Source of the DNA: Zeus faber
Lineage: Eukaryota; Chordata; Actinopteri; Zeiformes; Zeidae
NCBI GenBank assembly: GCA_960531495.1
Contig: OY482859.1
Location: 31,265,481-31,329,480, forward strand
DNA: 64,000 nucleotides
Reading direction: 5' to 3'
Position 1 is the first letter of the stretch, and every line of letters begins with the position of its first letter. A program made the translations under genes and the position numbers. This document shows positions 23,429 through 33,072 of this stretch, one piece after another. The notes beneath the pieces are model-generated. The model was not told the DNA's origin, did not search any database, and worked only from the letters and a program-made list of their open reading frames with translations.

Positions 23429-24136
23429 GTGTCCACCGGTAAGTGTACATGACTTATCCCCATTGGTACTGGTGGAGAAGGTCAGTAATATTTCACGGCG
23501 CCCCCAAGCAGCGGAAGGGGCCCCGAAACCCCCCGGATCTCCACAGCCCTGTGGACACCCTACGGTCGCAAGAAAGCCCCGGGTACCCTGCCCTGTGGCC
23601 GCAGAAGACCCCCGGGTCACCAGAGAAGCCAGAGGGCCGTGAAGCAACCCTCACACACAGCCCAGAGGGCATGATCCAGTCCCAGGGAGCATGAGGAGAC
23701 CACGCACCCCAGGGGCGCACACATACAACCAACCCCCGGGTGTAGGCACAAGACGCAGCCGCCGACCCAGAACCCTGGCCATGGGCGCAAGGCACGGACC
23801 ATGGGACCGGATCCCGGCCCCATGGCGACAGACTGAGACCCTGCCATAGCCGCCCGCCCCACGGGCGAGACGCCAGGACCCCCATGGCCACCCACGCCCC
23901 GCACAAGGGGAAGGCCCGCCCCACTGCAGCTGACCAGACGCCCCACCCGGCGTGAGTGCCCAGTGCCCATACACATAGCAGCGTGTGACCAACGCGGGGC
24001 ACCTCGATGTTACACCCACCCCCCCTCTGGCGAACCAGCAGGCCGCCAGGTATACAGGCCCTCTGCCACCCCCAGCACCCTGGGCCCCCGCCGCAGAGAA
24101 GCCACGCCGCAGAAGCAAACGGCCAACAGCTGCCCT

Positions 24137-24336
24137 GGGGATAGTAGCTCAGGCGGTAGAGCTGGTCGTCTAGTGATCTAAAGGTTACTGGTTCGATCCC
24201 AGTCTCCTCCTGCTAGCATGCTGTAGTGTCCTTGAGCAAGACACTTAAGCCCTAATTGCTCCTGATGGCTGCGTCCGTCGGTGTTTGAACAATTGTAAGT
24301 CGCTTTGGATAAAAGCGTCTGCTAAATGTAATGTAA
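24137..24336 (+). mobile_element. tRNA-derived SINE with L2 tail
   Basis: The 5' part is tRNA-like, with a pol III A box TAGCTCAGGCGG (24145-24156) and B box GGTTCGATCCC (24190-24200). The central part contains the fish SINE word CCTTGAGCAAGACACTTAA. The 3' part is the L2 tail GTCGCTTTGGATAAAAGCG plus TAATG repeats. TGCCCT may be its target duplication (24131-24136 and 24337-24342). Confidence 0.85.
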
Positions 24337-24484
24337 TGCCCTCCACACCCCAACCCACACCCACAACGGCAAGCAGTCCCCCCAGGGGCCCCGGAAGGCA
24401 CCCGGCAGCGCTCTCCGTAGCCCCGCCAGGTCGCAGCACATCCCAAACCACCAGGCGCAGGCCGTCAGGACTCCAGCCAGGCCG

Positions 24485-24900
24485 GGAGGTGTTACAACAA
24501 CTCTGAGTTTCTATCAAAACACCTGCTGCTTTCAAACCTTCTATTGTAGCTTCGGGGCTTGGCCCGTACCTTGTGTACATACAGTAACTAGTGGATTGGT
24601 GGGTAACCCTTGACTGTGAGGTTGCTGAACTGGGGGGCGGACCGGGCTGAGTGATTGGTATATCTGGCCAAAAGAGCTTTTAGATCACCCACTGCTAACA
24701 TCTTCTGTCTCCTGTTTTATAGTTTTTTATTAAAGTTTCCATTTCCTCACACAATGCCATGTCAAATGTTCCCTCCTTCGGCCATATAGTCATCAGGTTT
24801 TAAATAAGTTTTGCCCAATTTTGAGATGTTTGTTTTATTTCTTCCTTACTTTGTGGGAACCATTTCCCCAGAATTTGTACTGGTGACATCGTCATCCTTG
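24485..24900 (-). pseudogene. Gag matrix fragment joined to RT N-terminus
   Basis: Minus strand: GKWFPQSKEE and WPKEGTFDMALCEEM resemble the C-terminal part of a gamma-type matrix domain. Within a short distance follows YGPSPEATIEGLKAAGVL, the start of RT. Capsid, nucleocapsid and protease are therefore deleted between them. Stops are present in the Gag piece. The RT piece continues across the L1-like insertion. Confidence 0.6.
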
Positions 24901-24904
24901 CTGG

Positions 24905-25805
24905 TTTAAAATTTGCACACAACCTGCTTCAAGAGGTCCACCATCATTCCTGTCCCGAAGATTGCCTCTCCAGCCTGCCTCAACGACTACCATCTGGTGG
25001 CCCAGGTGGCAGGTGGGCTGGAGCGTCGTTAGGATCCATGGAAAAAAGTGTGATCTCCTTTTCAATAGCTGCAATCCCTGAAACGCTGTTGAAACTCCTC
25101 AGCCAGAGATGAGATGTTTGCCGTTAGCTTATCGTAGTTAGCATGTTTCCTCTGATAGTGCCGCTTAATATTGAATTCCTTGAAAACAGCCGCAGTCTCT
25201 TGGCAAATTAAGCACACGCAGTTGTTTCGCACGTCAGTGAAAAAATACTCAGATTTCCACTTGTCCTGGAAACGGCAGCCCTCGTTGTCAACTTTATTTT
25301 TTTAGGTTCCAGTTGGCATTTTAGAAATGGGCTAAGAATATACCACAGTTGTAAAAGTTCACACAGGGGTCACCCGGCGAGAGTGCGGCCACAAGTCTAC
25401 CGCCATCCTCTGGTGAAAAATAAAATTGCTTTTTTTGTAGGTGCTGGCGGGCCACATATTATTGATTTTATGACAGATGCTTCGGGCCGGTGGAAATTTA
25501 GACACGGGCCGGATTTGGCCCGGGGACCGGACTTTGGGCATGCTTGATCTATTCTGTACCCCCACCCTGCATTATCCTTGAGTTCTTATTTTATTTTATT
25601 TTATTTTATTCTATAGCATTCGACTTACTTCATTACGTTTTAGGAATCAGTTAGTTGGTCAAGTAGAAATTCTAAAGAAGCTACTGTGTTCTGTCTAGGA
25701 CATATTGTATGTAATCACCGGGTGCGTTGCATTTACATTTCACTGCATATATGTAATGAAAGTATGTATATGTATGTGACGAATAAACATCTTGAATCAA
25801 CCTAT
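24905..25805 (+). mobile_element. Rex1-type LINE fragment, interrupted by hAT DNA
   Basis: 24930-25000 reads STIIPVPK...CLNDYH on the plus strand, an RT stretch that is also present (antisense) in the Rex1-type LINE at 57297-59430. The 3' tail is at 25557-25805 and ends AATAAACATCTTGAATCAA, the typical tail word of this family. The middle is replaced by the hAT fragment. Confidence 0.65.
25012..25556 (-). mobile_element. hAT transposon 5' fragment with BED-type zinc finger
   Basis: On the minus strand the sequence encodes KSEYFFTDVRNNCVCLIC, then AVFKEFNIKRHYQRKH, a C-x2-C...H-x-H type BED finger found at the N-terminus of Charlie-like hAT transposases. The flank TTTGGCCCGGGGACCGG (plus strand, near 25520) is the usual non-coding end of these elements. 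Only the N-terminal piece is present. Confidence 0.75.
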
Positions 25806-26538
25806 TTTCTTTTATCGCACCTTGTCGCTTTATCTATTTAACCGTCCTTTAAAATTTGAATTATTTATTTTGTTTGCCTATTTATTTCTCTTTTTTATTA
25901 ATTTATTTTTGGTTTGTTTTTTTTCGCCTGTACATTAAATGTACTTTTACATGAATTGATTTACGTTTAGTTTATTGAATTTTACATTTGATTGTGTCCT
26001 GATATAGCTCACCCTGTGAGGCTCTACCACGCCAGTAAAGATCAGCCAGTCCATCCCCCGCTCGTGATCAGCTGCCCACAGCACTGAGTGACTCCAGATG
26101 CCTATTTCAACGGTCCTTTCAATCCATATATTCCTGCTGGCAAGAGCTCATGCTTTTTTAACGGGCGCTAAGGGATCAGACTTATCAGTCTCTCTTGTCC
26201 ATTTATAAAATTTAACTCCGTTATTGACCCAAATTGTTATCAATTTTAATCACAATATTTCTTACTACTAAACATGAACTTTACTTCACACAGTTGTCAC
26301 AAACAGCAATTTTACACTTTATAATTCCCCAACTAACTTTATCAAACACAATTTCACACACAGCTTTGAAAAACATCCGACAATGGCTAACTTACGAACT
26401 GACGTAGCTGCCACACACACACTTACACACACACACAGATTCTCACACATGCAGAGACTCTCACACATGCAGAGACACAGAGAGAGAAATCCCCTCCTTT
26501 TTTTTCCTCCTTTTACTCTCTTTTTCACCAGCCAAACT
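25806..26538. other. Provirus leader/gag region without recognisable coding
   Basis: AT-rich DNA with CA-rich stretches near 26400-26470. No Gag-like frame was recognised on the minus strand. Confidence 0.4.
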
Positions 26539-26770
26539 AAATTTATACTCCGTTCAGACTGTATAACGTTCAGACCTTACCAAGCTTTTTCTTGCTAAAC
26601 GGTAGCCATAAAGTTCATTTACTAAATTTATACTCTACCAATTCAGTTCTCACCAAGTTGTTTCTTGCTAAGCGGTATCCATAGAGTTTATTTACTAAGT
26701 TTATACACTGCCAATTCAGTCCTCAAAAAGCCATTTCTTGCTAAGCGGTATCCGTAGAGTTTGGTTTTGC
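26539..26770. repeat. 73-bp tandem repeat in the provirus leader
   Basis: The word TTCTTGCTAA(A/G)CGGTA occurs at 26589, 26662 and 26735, a period of 73 bp, with the surrounding sequence conserved. It lies between the 5' LTR and the first Gag remnant, in what would be the leader RNA. Confidence 0.8.
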
Positions 26771-27194
26771 CCAGGCAGACCCTCTCGAAGTGCACTTTCT
26801 TGAGGCGCTCGAGTAAAACCAGTTTAACAGCCCCTTAACAAGATTTCTCTCCTTAAGGCGATATCATAGACTTTTCCTTTGACCAAGCAGAACCTCTATA
26901 TTAGAGGCGGTATCTCAAAAGAAAACAATTAACTAGACTAGCACATGCTTTTTTTTTTCTGTAACCCAACAACCTCTGCTGCTAAATGTATACTTTGGTT
27001 TTGGAGAGTCCTACTCACTGCCCAGCACCAGAGCTGATCTGCAAGAACCACACAAAGCTCCTATCTAATCAGTAAGAACATTGCTTACCTTTTGAGTGGA
27101 GGTGGTCACCTTCAGTTTGTGTGGCCCAAATATGGACCCCTGCCCCGGGTTCAGCAGTGCTTCAGACCCTATTTCTCAACCGTGTTCTCAGCAG

Positions 27195-27795
27195 TGTCGT
27201 GGAGAAAACCCCAGTCTAAGGTTCTTTAAACAAATGGGCAGCACTTGAGGTAAGTTGGATACAGAGATAAGACTCTTTATTAAGACATAACCAGTCTGAG
27301 TGAGGTCTGCAGAGTACACTGAAAAACTCTTTGGTTTACAATTTTATATATTATTCTCAAAGCATTGACTCCTCCTTGTCTTCATGTTTTTTGAGCTTAA
27401 ACACCATATGGTGATAATTACTTAGTACCCCTCTCTGCCTTGGAGAGAGATCACAGGTCACTCAAAGAAAGGCCCCATTCTCTTCACAGAATCCTCTCTG
27501 TCGAGACATGCATTCGCTCTAATTTATATTGTCTGAATACATTGTTCATATTATGTCTAAATAAGTCATATCTTACTCATATTATATCTAAACATCTTAT
27601 ATCTTACCTTCATGCAAACATATATTTCATGAGGTTGATTTGATTCCCCAAACCTCTACATTCCTTGTCTATAGGTGATTGATGGAATGAGCAGCCTCCC
27701 TGCCTTCCACATCTGCTTCTAATTGCGGCATACTCAACACAAAGACATGTTTACTTATTCATTGATTCCCTTAAAGAGCTTAAAATTATACGACA
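27195..27795 (-). repeat. 5' LTR of the provirus
   Basis: 601 bp, TGTCGT...ACGACA, with a minus-strand AATAAA (TTTATT at 27276-27281). It is the more complete of the two LTRs. No standard tRNA primer site was recognised in the bases just left of 27195. Confidence 0.85.
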
Positions 27796-30600
27796 CCGCG
27801 AAGGCTCAGCTCGTTTATGAGTCGTTGGCCGATCCTGTTGAGGCCTGCCCTTTACCTGTTCCTGCGATGTCGGCCCCCTCTTCTGAGGTCCAAAACGTTC
27901 CTGAGCCATAAGCCTATCCTGCCAAGGCCCAGTACGTTCCTGAGTTGTTAGCCTATCCTGCGGAGGCTCGCCCTGTTCTTGTTATCGAAAGTTGCCCTCC
28001 TCTCCCAAGGTCCAGCCTGTTCCTGAGCCGTCAGCCTCCCCCGCCAAGGCTCAGCATGTTCCTCAGTGGTTGGACGATACTGATGAGGCTACGCCAATTC
28101 CGGTTCCCGAGCCGTCAGCCTACCCCACAGAGGCTCAGCACGTTACTGAGCCATTGCCCGATCCTGATTAGGCTCAGCCAGTTCCGGTTCCCAAGCCATC
28201 AGCCTCCCCTGCCGAGGCTCAGCATGTTCCTGAGTCCTTGGCCTATCATGTTGAGGCTCGCCCTGTTCCTGTTCCTGTTACGGAGCCGTCCACCCCCCTC
28301 TCCCAAGGTCCAGTCCGTTCCGAAGAATTCAGCCTCTCTGGCCAAGGCTCAACTCATTCATGAGTCGTTACCCAATCCTGCTGAGGTGCACACCGTTCCT
28401 GTTCCAGAGGCGTCAGCCCAGGCTCAGTATGTTCCTGAGTCGTTGGCCAATCCTGCTGAGGCTCGCCATGTTGCTGTTCACAAGCGATTAGCCTCCTCTG
28501 CCGAGTCTCAACATGGTCCTCAGTGGATGGCCGATACTGATGAGGCTACACCAATTGCGGTTCCCAAGCCGTCAGCCTACCCCACCGAGGCTCATTATGT
28601 TCCTGAGTTCTTTGCCTATCCTAATGAGGGTCGCCCTGTTACCGAGGCGATGGCCCCCCTCTCCTGAGGTCCAGCCCCCTTTCGGAAGCCGTCAGCCTCT
28701 CCTGCGGAGGCTCAGTGCGTTCCTGAGTCTTTGGCCGATTCTACTGAGGCTCCACCAGTTCCAGTTCCCGAGCCCTCAGCCTCCCCTGCCAAGGCTCAGT
28801 AGGTTCCTGAGTCCTTGGCCTATCCTACTGAGGCTCATCCTGTTCCTGTTACCGAGCCAATGGTCCCCCTTTCCTGAGGTCCAGCCCGTTCCGATGCTGT
28901 CAGCCTCTCCTTCGGAGGCTCAGCGCGTTCCTGAGTCAGGTAATTTCTGCTGAGGCTCGCCCCATTCCTGTTCCTGAGTCGTCTGCCCCCTCTCTGAGGT
29001 CCAGTCCGTTCCAAAGAAGTGAGTCTCTCCCGCCAAGGCTCAACTTGTTCATGAGTCGTTACCAAATCCTGCTGAGGCACGCCCCTTCCTGTTCCAGAGC
29101 CGTCAGCCCAGGCTCAACATGTTCCTGAGTCGTTGGCCAATCCTGCTAAGGCTCGCCCTGTTCCTGTTCACAACCCGTCAGCCTCCTCTGCCTAGTCTCA
29201 GCATGTTCCTCAGTGGATGGCCGATACTGATGAGGCTACGCAAATTCCGGTTCCCAAGCCGTCAGCCTACCCCACTGAGGCTCAGCATGTTCCTGAGTTT
29301 TTGATGGATCCTTCTGAGGCTTGCCCCGTTCCTATTACAGAGCTGTCAGCCTCCCCAGGCCAGGTTCAGCCTGTTCCTGAGTCCTTGGCCTATCTTACTG
29401 AGACTCGCCCCGTTCCTGTTACCGGGCTGATGGCCCCCCTGTCCCGAGGTCCAGCCTCTTCCGAAGCAGTGAGTCTCTCCCGCTGAGGCTCAGAGCGTTC
29501 CTGAGTCTTTTGCCGATTCTGCTGAGGCTCGCCCTCTTCCTGTTCACGAACCGTCAGCCTCCTCTGCTGAGTCTCAGCATGTTCCTCAGTGGATGGCCGA
29601 TACTGATGAGGCTACACCAATTCCGATTCCCGAGCTGTCATCTTACACCACCGAGGCTCAGAATGTTCCTGAGTTCTTGGTGGATCCTTCTGAGGCTTGC
29701 CCCTTTCCTATTTCAGAGCCGGTAGCCTCCTCTGCCCAGGCTCAGCATTTCCCTGACTTGTCTGCTGATCCTGCTGAGGCTAACCCTGTTCCTGTTCCTG
29801 AGCCATCAGCATCCCCTGCAAAGGCTCACCATGTTCCTGAGTCTTTGCCCTATCCTGCTGAGGCTCACCCCATTCCTGTTCCAAAGCCGTCAGCCTCCCC
29901 TTCCCAGGCTCACCATCTTCCTGAGTCATTGGCCATTCCTGCTGAGGCTTGCACTTTATCTTTTCCCAAGCCTTCGGTGCCCTCCCCCGAGGTCCAGCCC
30001 ATTCTGAAGTCGTCAGCCTCTCCTGCCAAGGCTCAGCACATTCCTGAGTTGTTGGCCGATCCTGCTGAGGCTCAGCTGTTACTGTTCCCGAACCATCAGC
30101 CCAAGCTCAGCATGTTCCCGAGTCGTTGGCCAATCCTGCTGAGGCTCACCCTGTTCCTGTTCACAAGCCGTCAGCCTCCTCTGCCGAGTCTCAGCATGTT
30201 CCTCAGTGGTTGGCCGATACTGATGAGGCTACACCAATTCCGGTTCCCGAGCCGTCAGCCTACCCCACCGACGCTCAGCATGTTCCTGAGTTCTTGGTGG
30301 ATCCTGCTGAGCCTCACCCTGTTCCTGTTCCCAAGCCATCAGAACGTACTGCCGAGGCCCAGTACTTTCCTGAGTCGTTGGCTGATCCTGCTGAGTCTCG
30401 CCCTGTTCCTGTTCCCGAGTTGCCAGCCACCTCTCCAGAGGTCCAACCCCTTCCTTAGCCGTCAGCCTCTCCCGCTGAGGCTCAGCATGTTCCTGAGTTG
30501 TTGGCCAATCCTGCTGAGGCTCACCCTGTTCCTTTTCCAAAGCTGTCAGCTACCCCTGCCAAGGCTCAGCATGTTCCTGAGTTGTTGGTGGATAATGCTG
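27796..30600 (+). repeat. Proline-rich tandem array 1, segment C
   Basis: The array resumes at the CCGC duplication with GAAGGCTCAG. The same 84-bp unit is present, together with a variant containing MADTDEATPIPVPEPSAYPTEAQ that recurs many times (for example near 29210, 29590 and 30210). The largest open frame (29593-30672) is interrupted relative to the PVPEPSA frame by one frameshift near 30070. The array ends at about 30600, where unrelated AT-rich sequence begins. Confidence 0.85.
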
Positions 30601-30698
30601 CGATGGCATGTATCATATGTAACGTTAGGTAAACCTAATTTGTGTGCGCAAGCCAAGAAATATACTACATAATAATAATACTACAAATTCACAAGGAT

Positions 30699-31500
30699 TC
30701 AAGGTAGCGCATCATGTGTGGTTTTAAAATCAGGTGTCCAGTAAGGAAGGAGTGTCGGGATCGTTGTCAGGGCCTGACGTGCATAATAAAGTGAGGAAAC
30801 GGTAAAGCGGTGGCACAAACAGTGAGCCAGTGGCGCCAATTTAAAAGGAACCCCCAGAACCAACTCTGATCGTTGTTGACGAGTGGTCATCGAACCCAAC
30901 TTGTGCTGCAATAAGCTGGTTTTGCAGCCAGTTTTGCAGCAATTATAGAGGGGGCATGCAAATTCTTGTGTCGTGGCGTTGGTAATGAGGAGAGATTTGT
31001 TCATAAAGGCGGTGAATTGATAATGTAAAGTTTCAATGTGGAGCACAGTTTTACCAATGCCGTCCCAAGGGAAGAGTGAGAGTAGGACCTTTTGGCCCTT
31101 AGTCCGTAATTTGTGATTATATGGGATGTATACGACCCATGTCATGTAGGGAACAATTGACGACATTGCAAGTAGAAAACTAGCGCCTGTCGTACACCCC
31201 TTCAGCAAATTTTTCCAAAACACACACTTCTTCGGTTTCGTTAAGGGCAGTAACCCTAGGCGATCGCGAAGAGGGCAGCATATGAGTAGAGACATAGCAG
31301 TTTGTACAATTAGAGTGGTGGGCGGTGTAATTGGCCTGGTGGTTCCAGTCGGGTTCAGTCAGTTGAGAGTTTGTTGTGGTTACATGTGGGTATTAGTTAA
31401 TAATCAGTGCTTTTATCTTATACTAAATGTGTGTAGCTTGGGGTGGGTGGAACTCAGTGATTTAATCATAATCTTGCTGTATGGTGGCTAAGCTGTGGAT
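30699..31500 (-). pseudogene. Possible retroviral Env surface-subunit fragment
   Basis: A 198-codon minus-strand frame (30699-31295) is open but has no motif I can name. A second minus frame from about 31450 contains NCTNCYVSTHMLPSSRS and LNETEEVC, which look like the CxxC region of a gamma-type Env surface subunit with N-glycosylation sites. The two frames overlap and neither is intact. No LTR was found nearby. This could also be an unrelated ORF. Confidence 0.35.
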
Positions 31501-32019
31501 CTTGGGCGAGGTTAGCCACACACACATTCACACGTCATCAGCAAAGCACATGCAGTTGGAATCTCTTCCAGAAACGTCTCTGTTCTTTGCTCCAACCCTC
31601 TAGCCGCTCACTTCTTCCTATCTCCGTCCATGACTTTTAACAGTCCTTTTCGCATCCACTTTTCTGTCGTTCTATTTCCCCCACAATACAATAATATTTC
31701 TGTTGTCTTTATCCCAACAGCACTCAAACACTAATACAAATTTTAAAAATGCCTCTGCTCACCTTAGTTCCTATGGGCCCTGTTGACTGGCCGAGTCGTG
31801 GGTCAGGCGATGGTCAACGGTTTAGATAATGCAACAAACCTTCATACTCTCACAGATTCCGTTTACACACAAAACACAACAATGAATCATACCACACTTA
31901 ACACACACATTCTAACACACAACACAACAGAACACCGCCATTCTCGAAACCACAGCCACTAAATGGCCCTGCATGTGTTATTAGTGTCCACTATTAAATA
32001 GCGCTTGGATCAAGTTACT
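31501..32019. other. Non-coding DNA
   Basis: No gene recognised; CA-rich tracts around 31510 and 31860-31930. Confidence 0.35.
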
Positions 32020-32560
32020 GGAGGAGCTCGTATGTGCTTACACCCACTCTCAGTCATTGCTGGCAGGGCATGTATGACTTTGAATCAGAAGATTGCAGGC
32101 TTCGATCAGTGCATGCAAGTGTTATTACTTGGGCATCGGTACGAGAGATCGCTAAAAGACCACTGTCTGTGGACCTGAGAGTTATTGCTAGTTCGTGTAT
32201 AATGAACATTTCTTTTATATACTGAGGTGCAAGGCCATTTGTCCCTTTATATACAAGAAGCAGAATCTTAAATTTAATCCTAGTTTTAACAGGGAGCCAG
32301 GTGTAATGTGTTCAAACTTTTTGTCCCAGTGAGAACACGTGCAGCCACATTTTGGATTAACTGTAGCCGCTGCACAGCTGATTTTGGGAGGCCTTTGAAT
32401 AGGCCATAACAGGAATCCAATCTACTTGTTATGAATGCATGGATTAACTTTTGACAGGAAGCCTCTTAATTTTGAAGTGTTTTTTAGATGGTAGAAGGCT
32501 GATTTTGTAATGTGATTGATATGGCTCTCAAAGTTTTAAATCACCTATCTCTATGATTAC
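32020..32560 (-). pseudogene. L2-type LINE RT C-terminal fragment
   Basis: Read on the minus strand, the part around 32150-32290 encodes KFKILLLVYKGTNGLAPQYI followed by LAITLRSTDS. Further right are the reading LVITSRLDSCYGLFKGLPKS (near 32390-32450) and the conserved leucine-rich stretch between. This is the region just after the RT catalytic domain in L2/CR1-type LINEs. Frame breaks and missing ends make it a relic. Confidence 0.7.
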
Positions 32561-33072
32561 AATCAGATTTCTGGCTTAATTATTGCTCTCCAGACACAGA
32601 GAACTGAAATGAGCTGCAATTTTCTGTCTCTGAGCCTTTGCACCAAAGATGAGTAGTAAAGTGTAGTGTCATTATTTTCTAATATTGCTACAGCTGATGA
32701 CGGTACATGTTTTAGCAGACAAAGGATGTATGACAGGTGTTTCCGTGGCGGATATTAGTGAGCGTGAGGCTTCCAAATCGACAAGAAAGGTTAATTTGTG
32801 ACTTCTAATACGTAAATCAAGGGTTGAGAACTCGACAACGGCATTCTAATACATGGATGTGTGTATTTCGTCATTACTTTAATCATCGGTTGTAATTGAG
32901 TTTGTGCGGGTGCGATTCACAATATTCACATTTGTGTGTGTATGTGTATGTGTCACCTGATCAGGGTGTGCAAAGCCATGGCTTGGGTCATTCCATGGGG
33001 TCCCCTCCTCCCGGCGTCAACTCTGATATTGTCCTGATACACAGAAGTTCTCTGTGTCCGGTTTAACCCCAG
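32561..33072. other. Region upstream of array 2
   Basis: No conserved coding frame. The last ~100 bp become GC-rich and contain GGGGTCCCCTCCTCCCGGCG, somewhat like the leader of fish Ty3/gypsy elements. I cannot confirm any element or promoter. Confidence 0.3.

Larger units (their letters stand above)
22857..24481 (-). mobile_element. 5'-truncated L1-like LINE 3' end inside provirus RT
   Basis: Minus-strand insertion with an A/T-rich tail (T-rich run near 22840-22866 on the plus strand) that carries the same 3' UTR as the L1-like element at 3062. It splits the provirus RT between the motif ETQSCCNTS (24485-24580) and KVIDLCRAF; about 55 RT codons are also missing at the junction. It contains a long GT tract and the SINE at 24137-24336. 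Its ORFs (for example minus 23651-24118) are not protein-like. Confidence 0.75.
18647..27795 (-). mobile_element. Endogenous retrovirus in array 1, minus strand
   Basis: Starts TGTCGT and ends ACGACA (plus strand), a perfect 6-bp inverted terminus of TG...CA type, flanked by a 4-bp duplication. LTRs of the same sequence lie at both ends. Internal order on the minus strand is a Gag matrix fragment, RT, RNase H, integrase and an Env TM remnant. Pol resembles gamma/epsilon-type retroviruses. It is heavily deleted and carries a solo LTR, an L1 3' end with a SINE, a Rex1 fragment and a hAT fragment. It cannot be functional. Confidence 0.85.

Noticed and set aside
23262..23450. Thr/His- and Cys/Val-rich ORFs around GT tracts (also 46811-47063)
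   Set aside because: Translations of (GT)n/(AC)n microsatellites.
23651..24118. 155-codon GC-rich minus-strand ORF
   Set aside because: Lies in the L1-like 3' UTR; the matching parts of the other copies do not preserve the frame.
24137..24215. Possible tRNA gene (A and B boxes visible)
   Set aside because: The tRNA-like part continues into the SINE body and L2 tail and recurs at 49174-49374, so it is a SINE promoter, not a tRNA gene.
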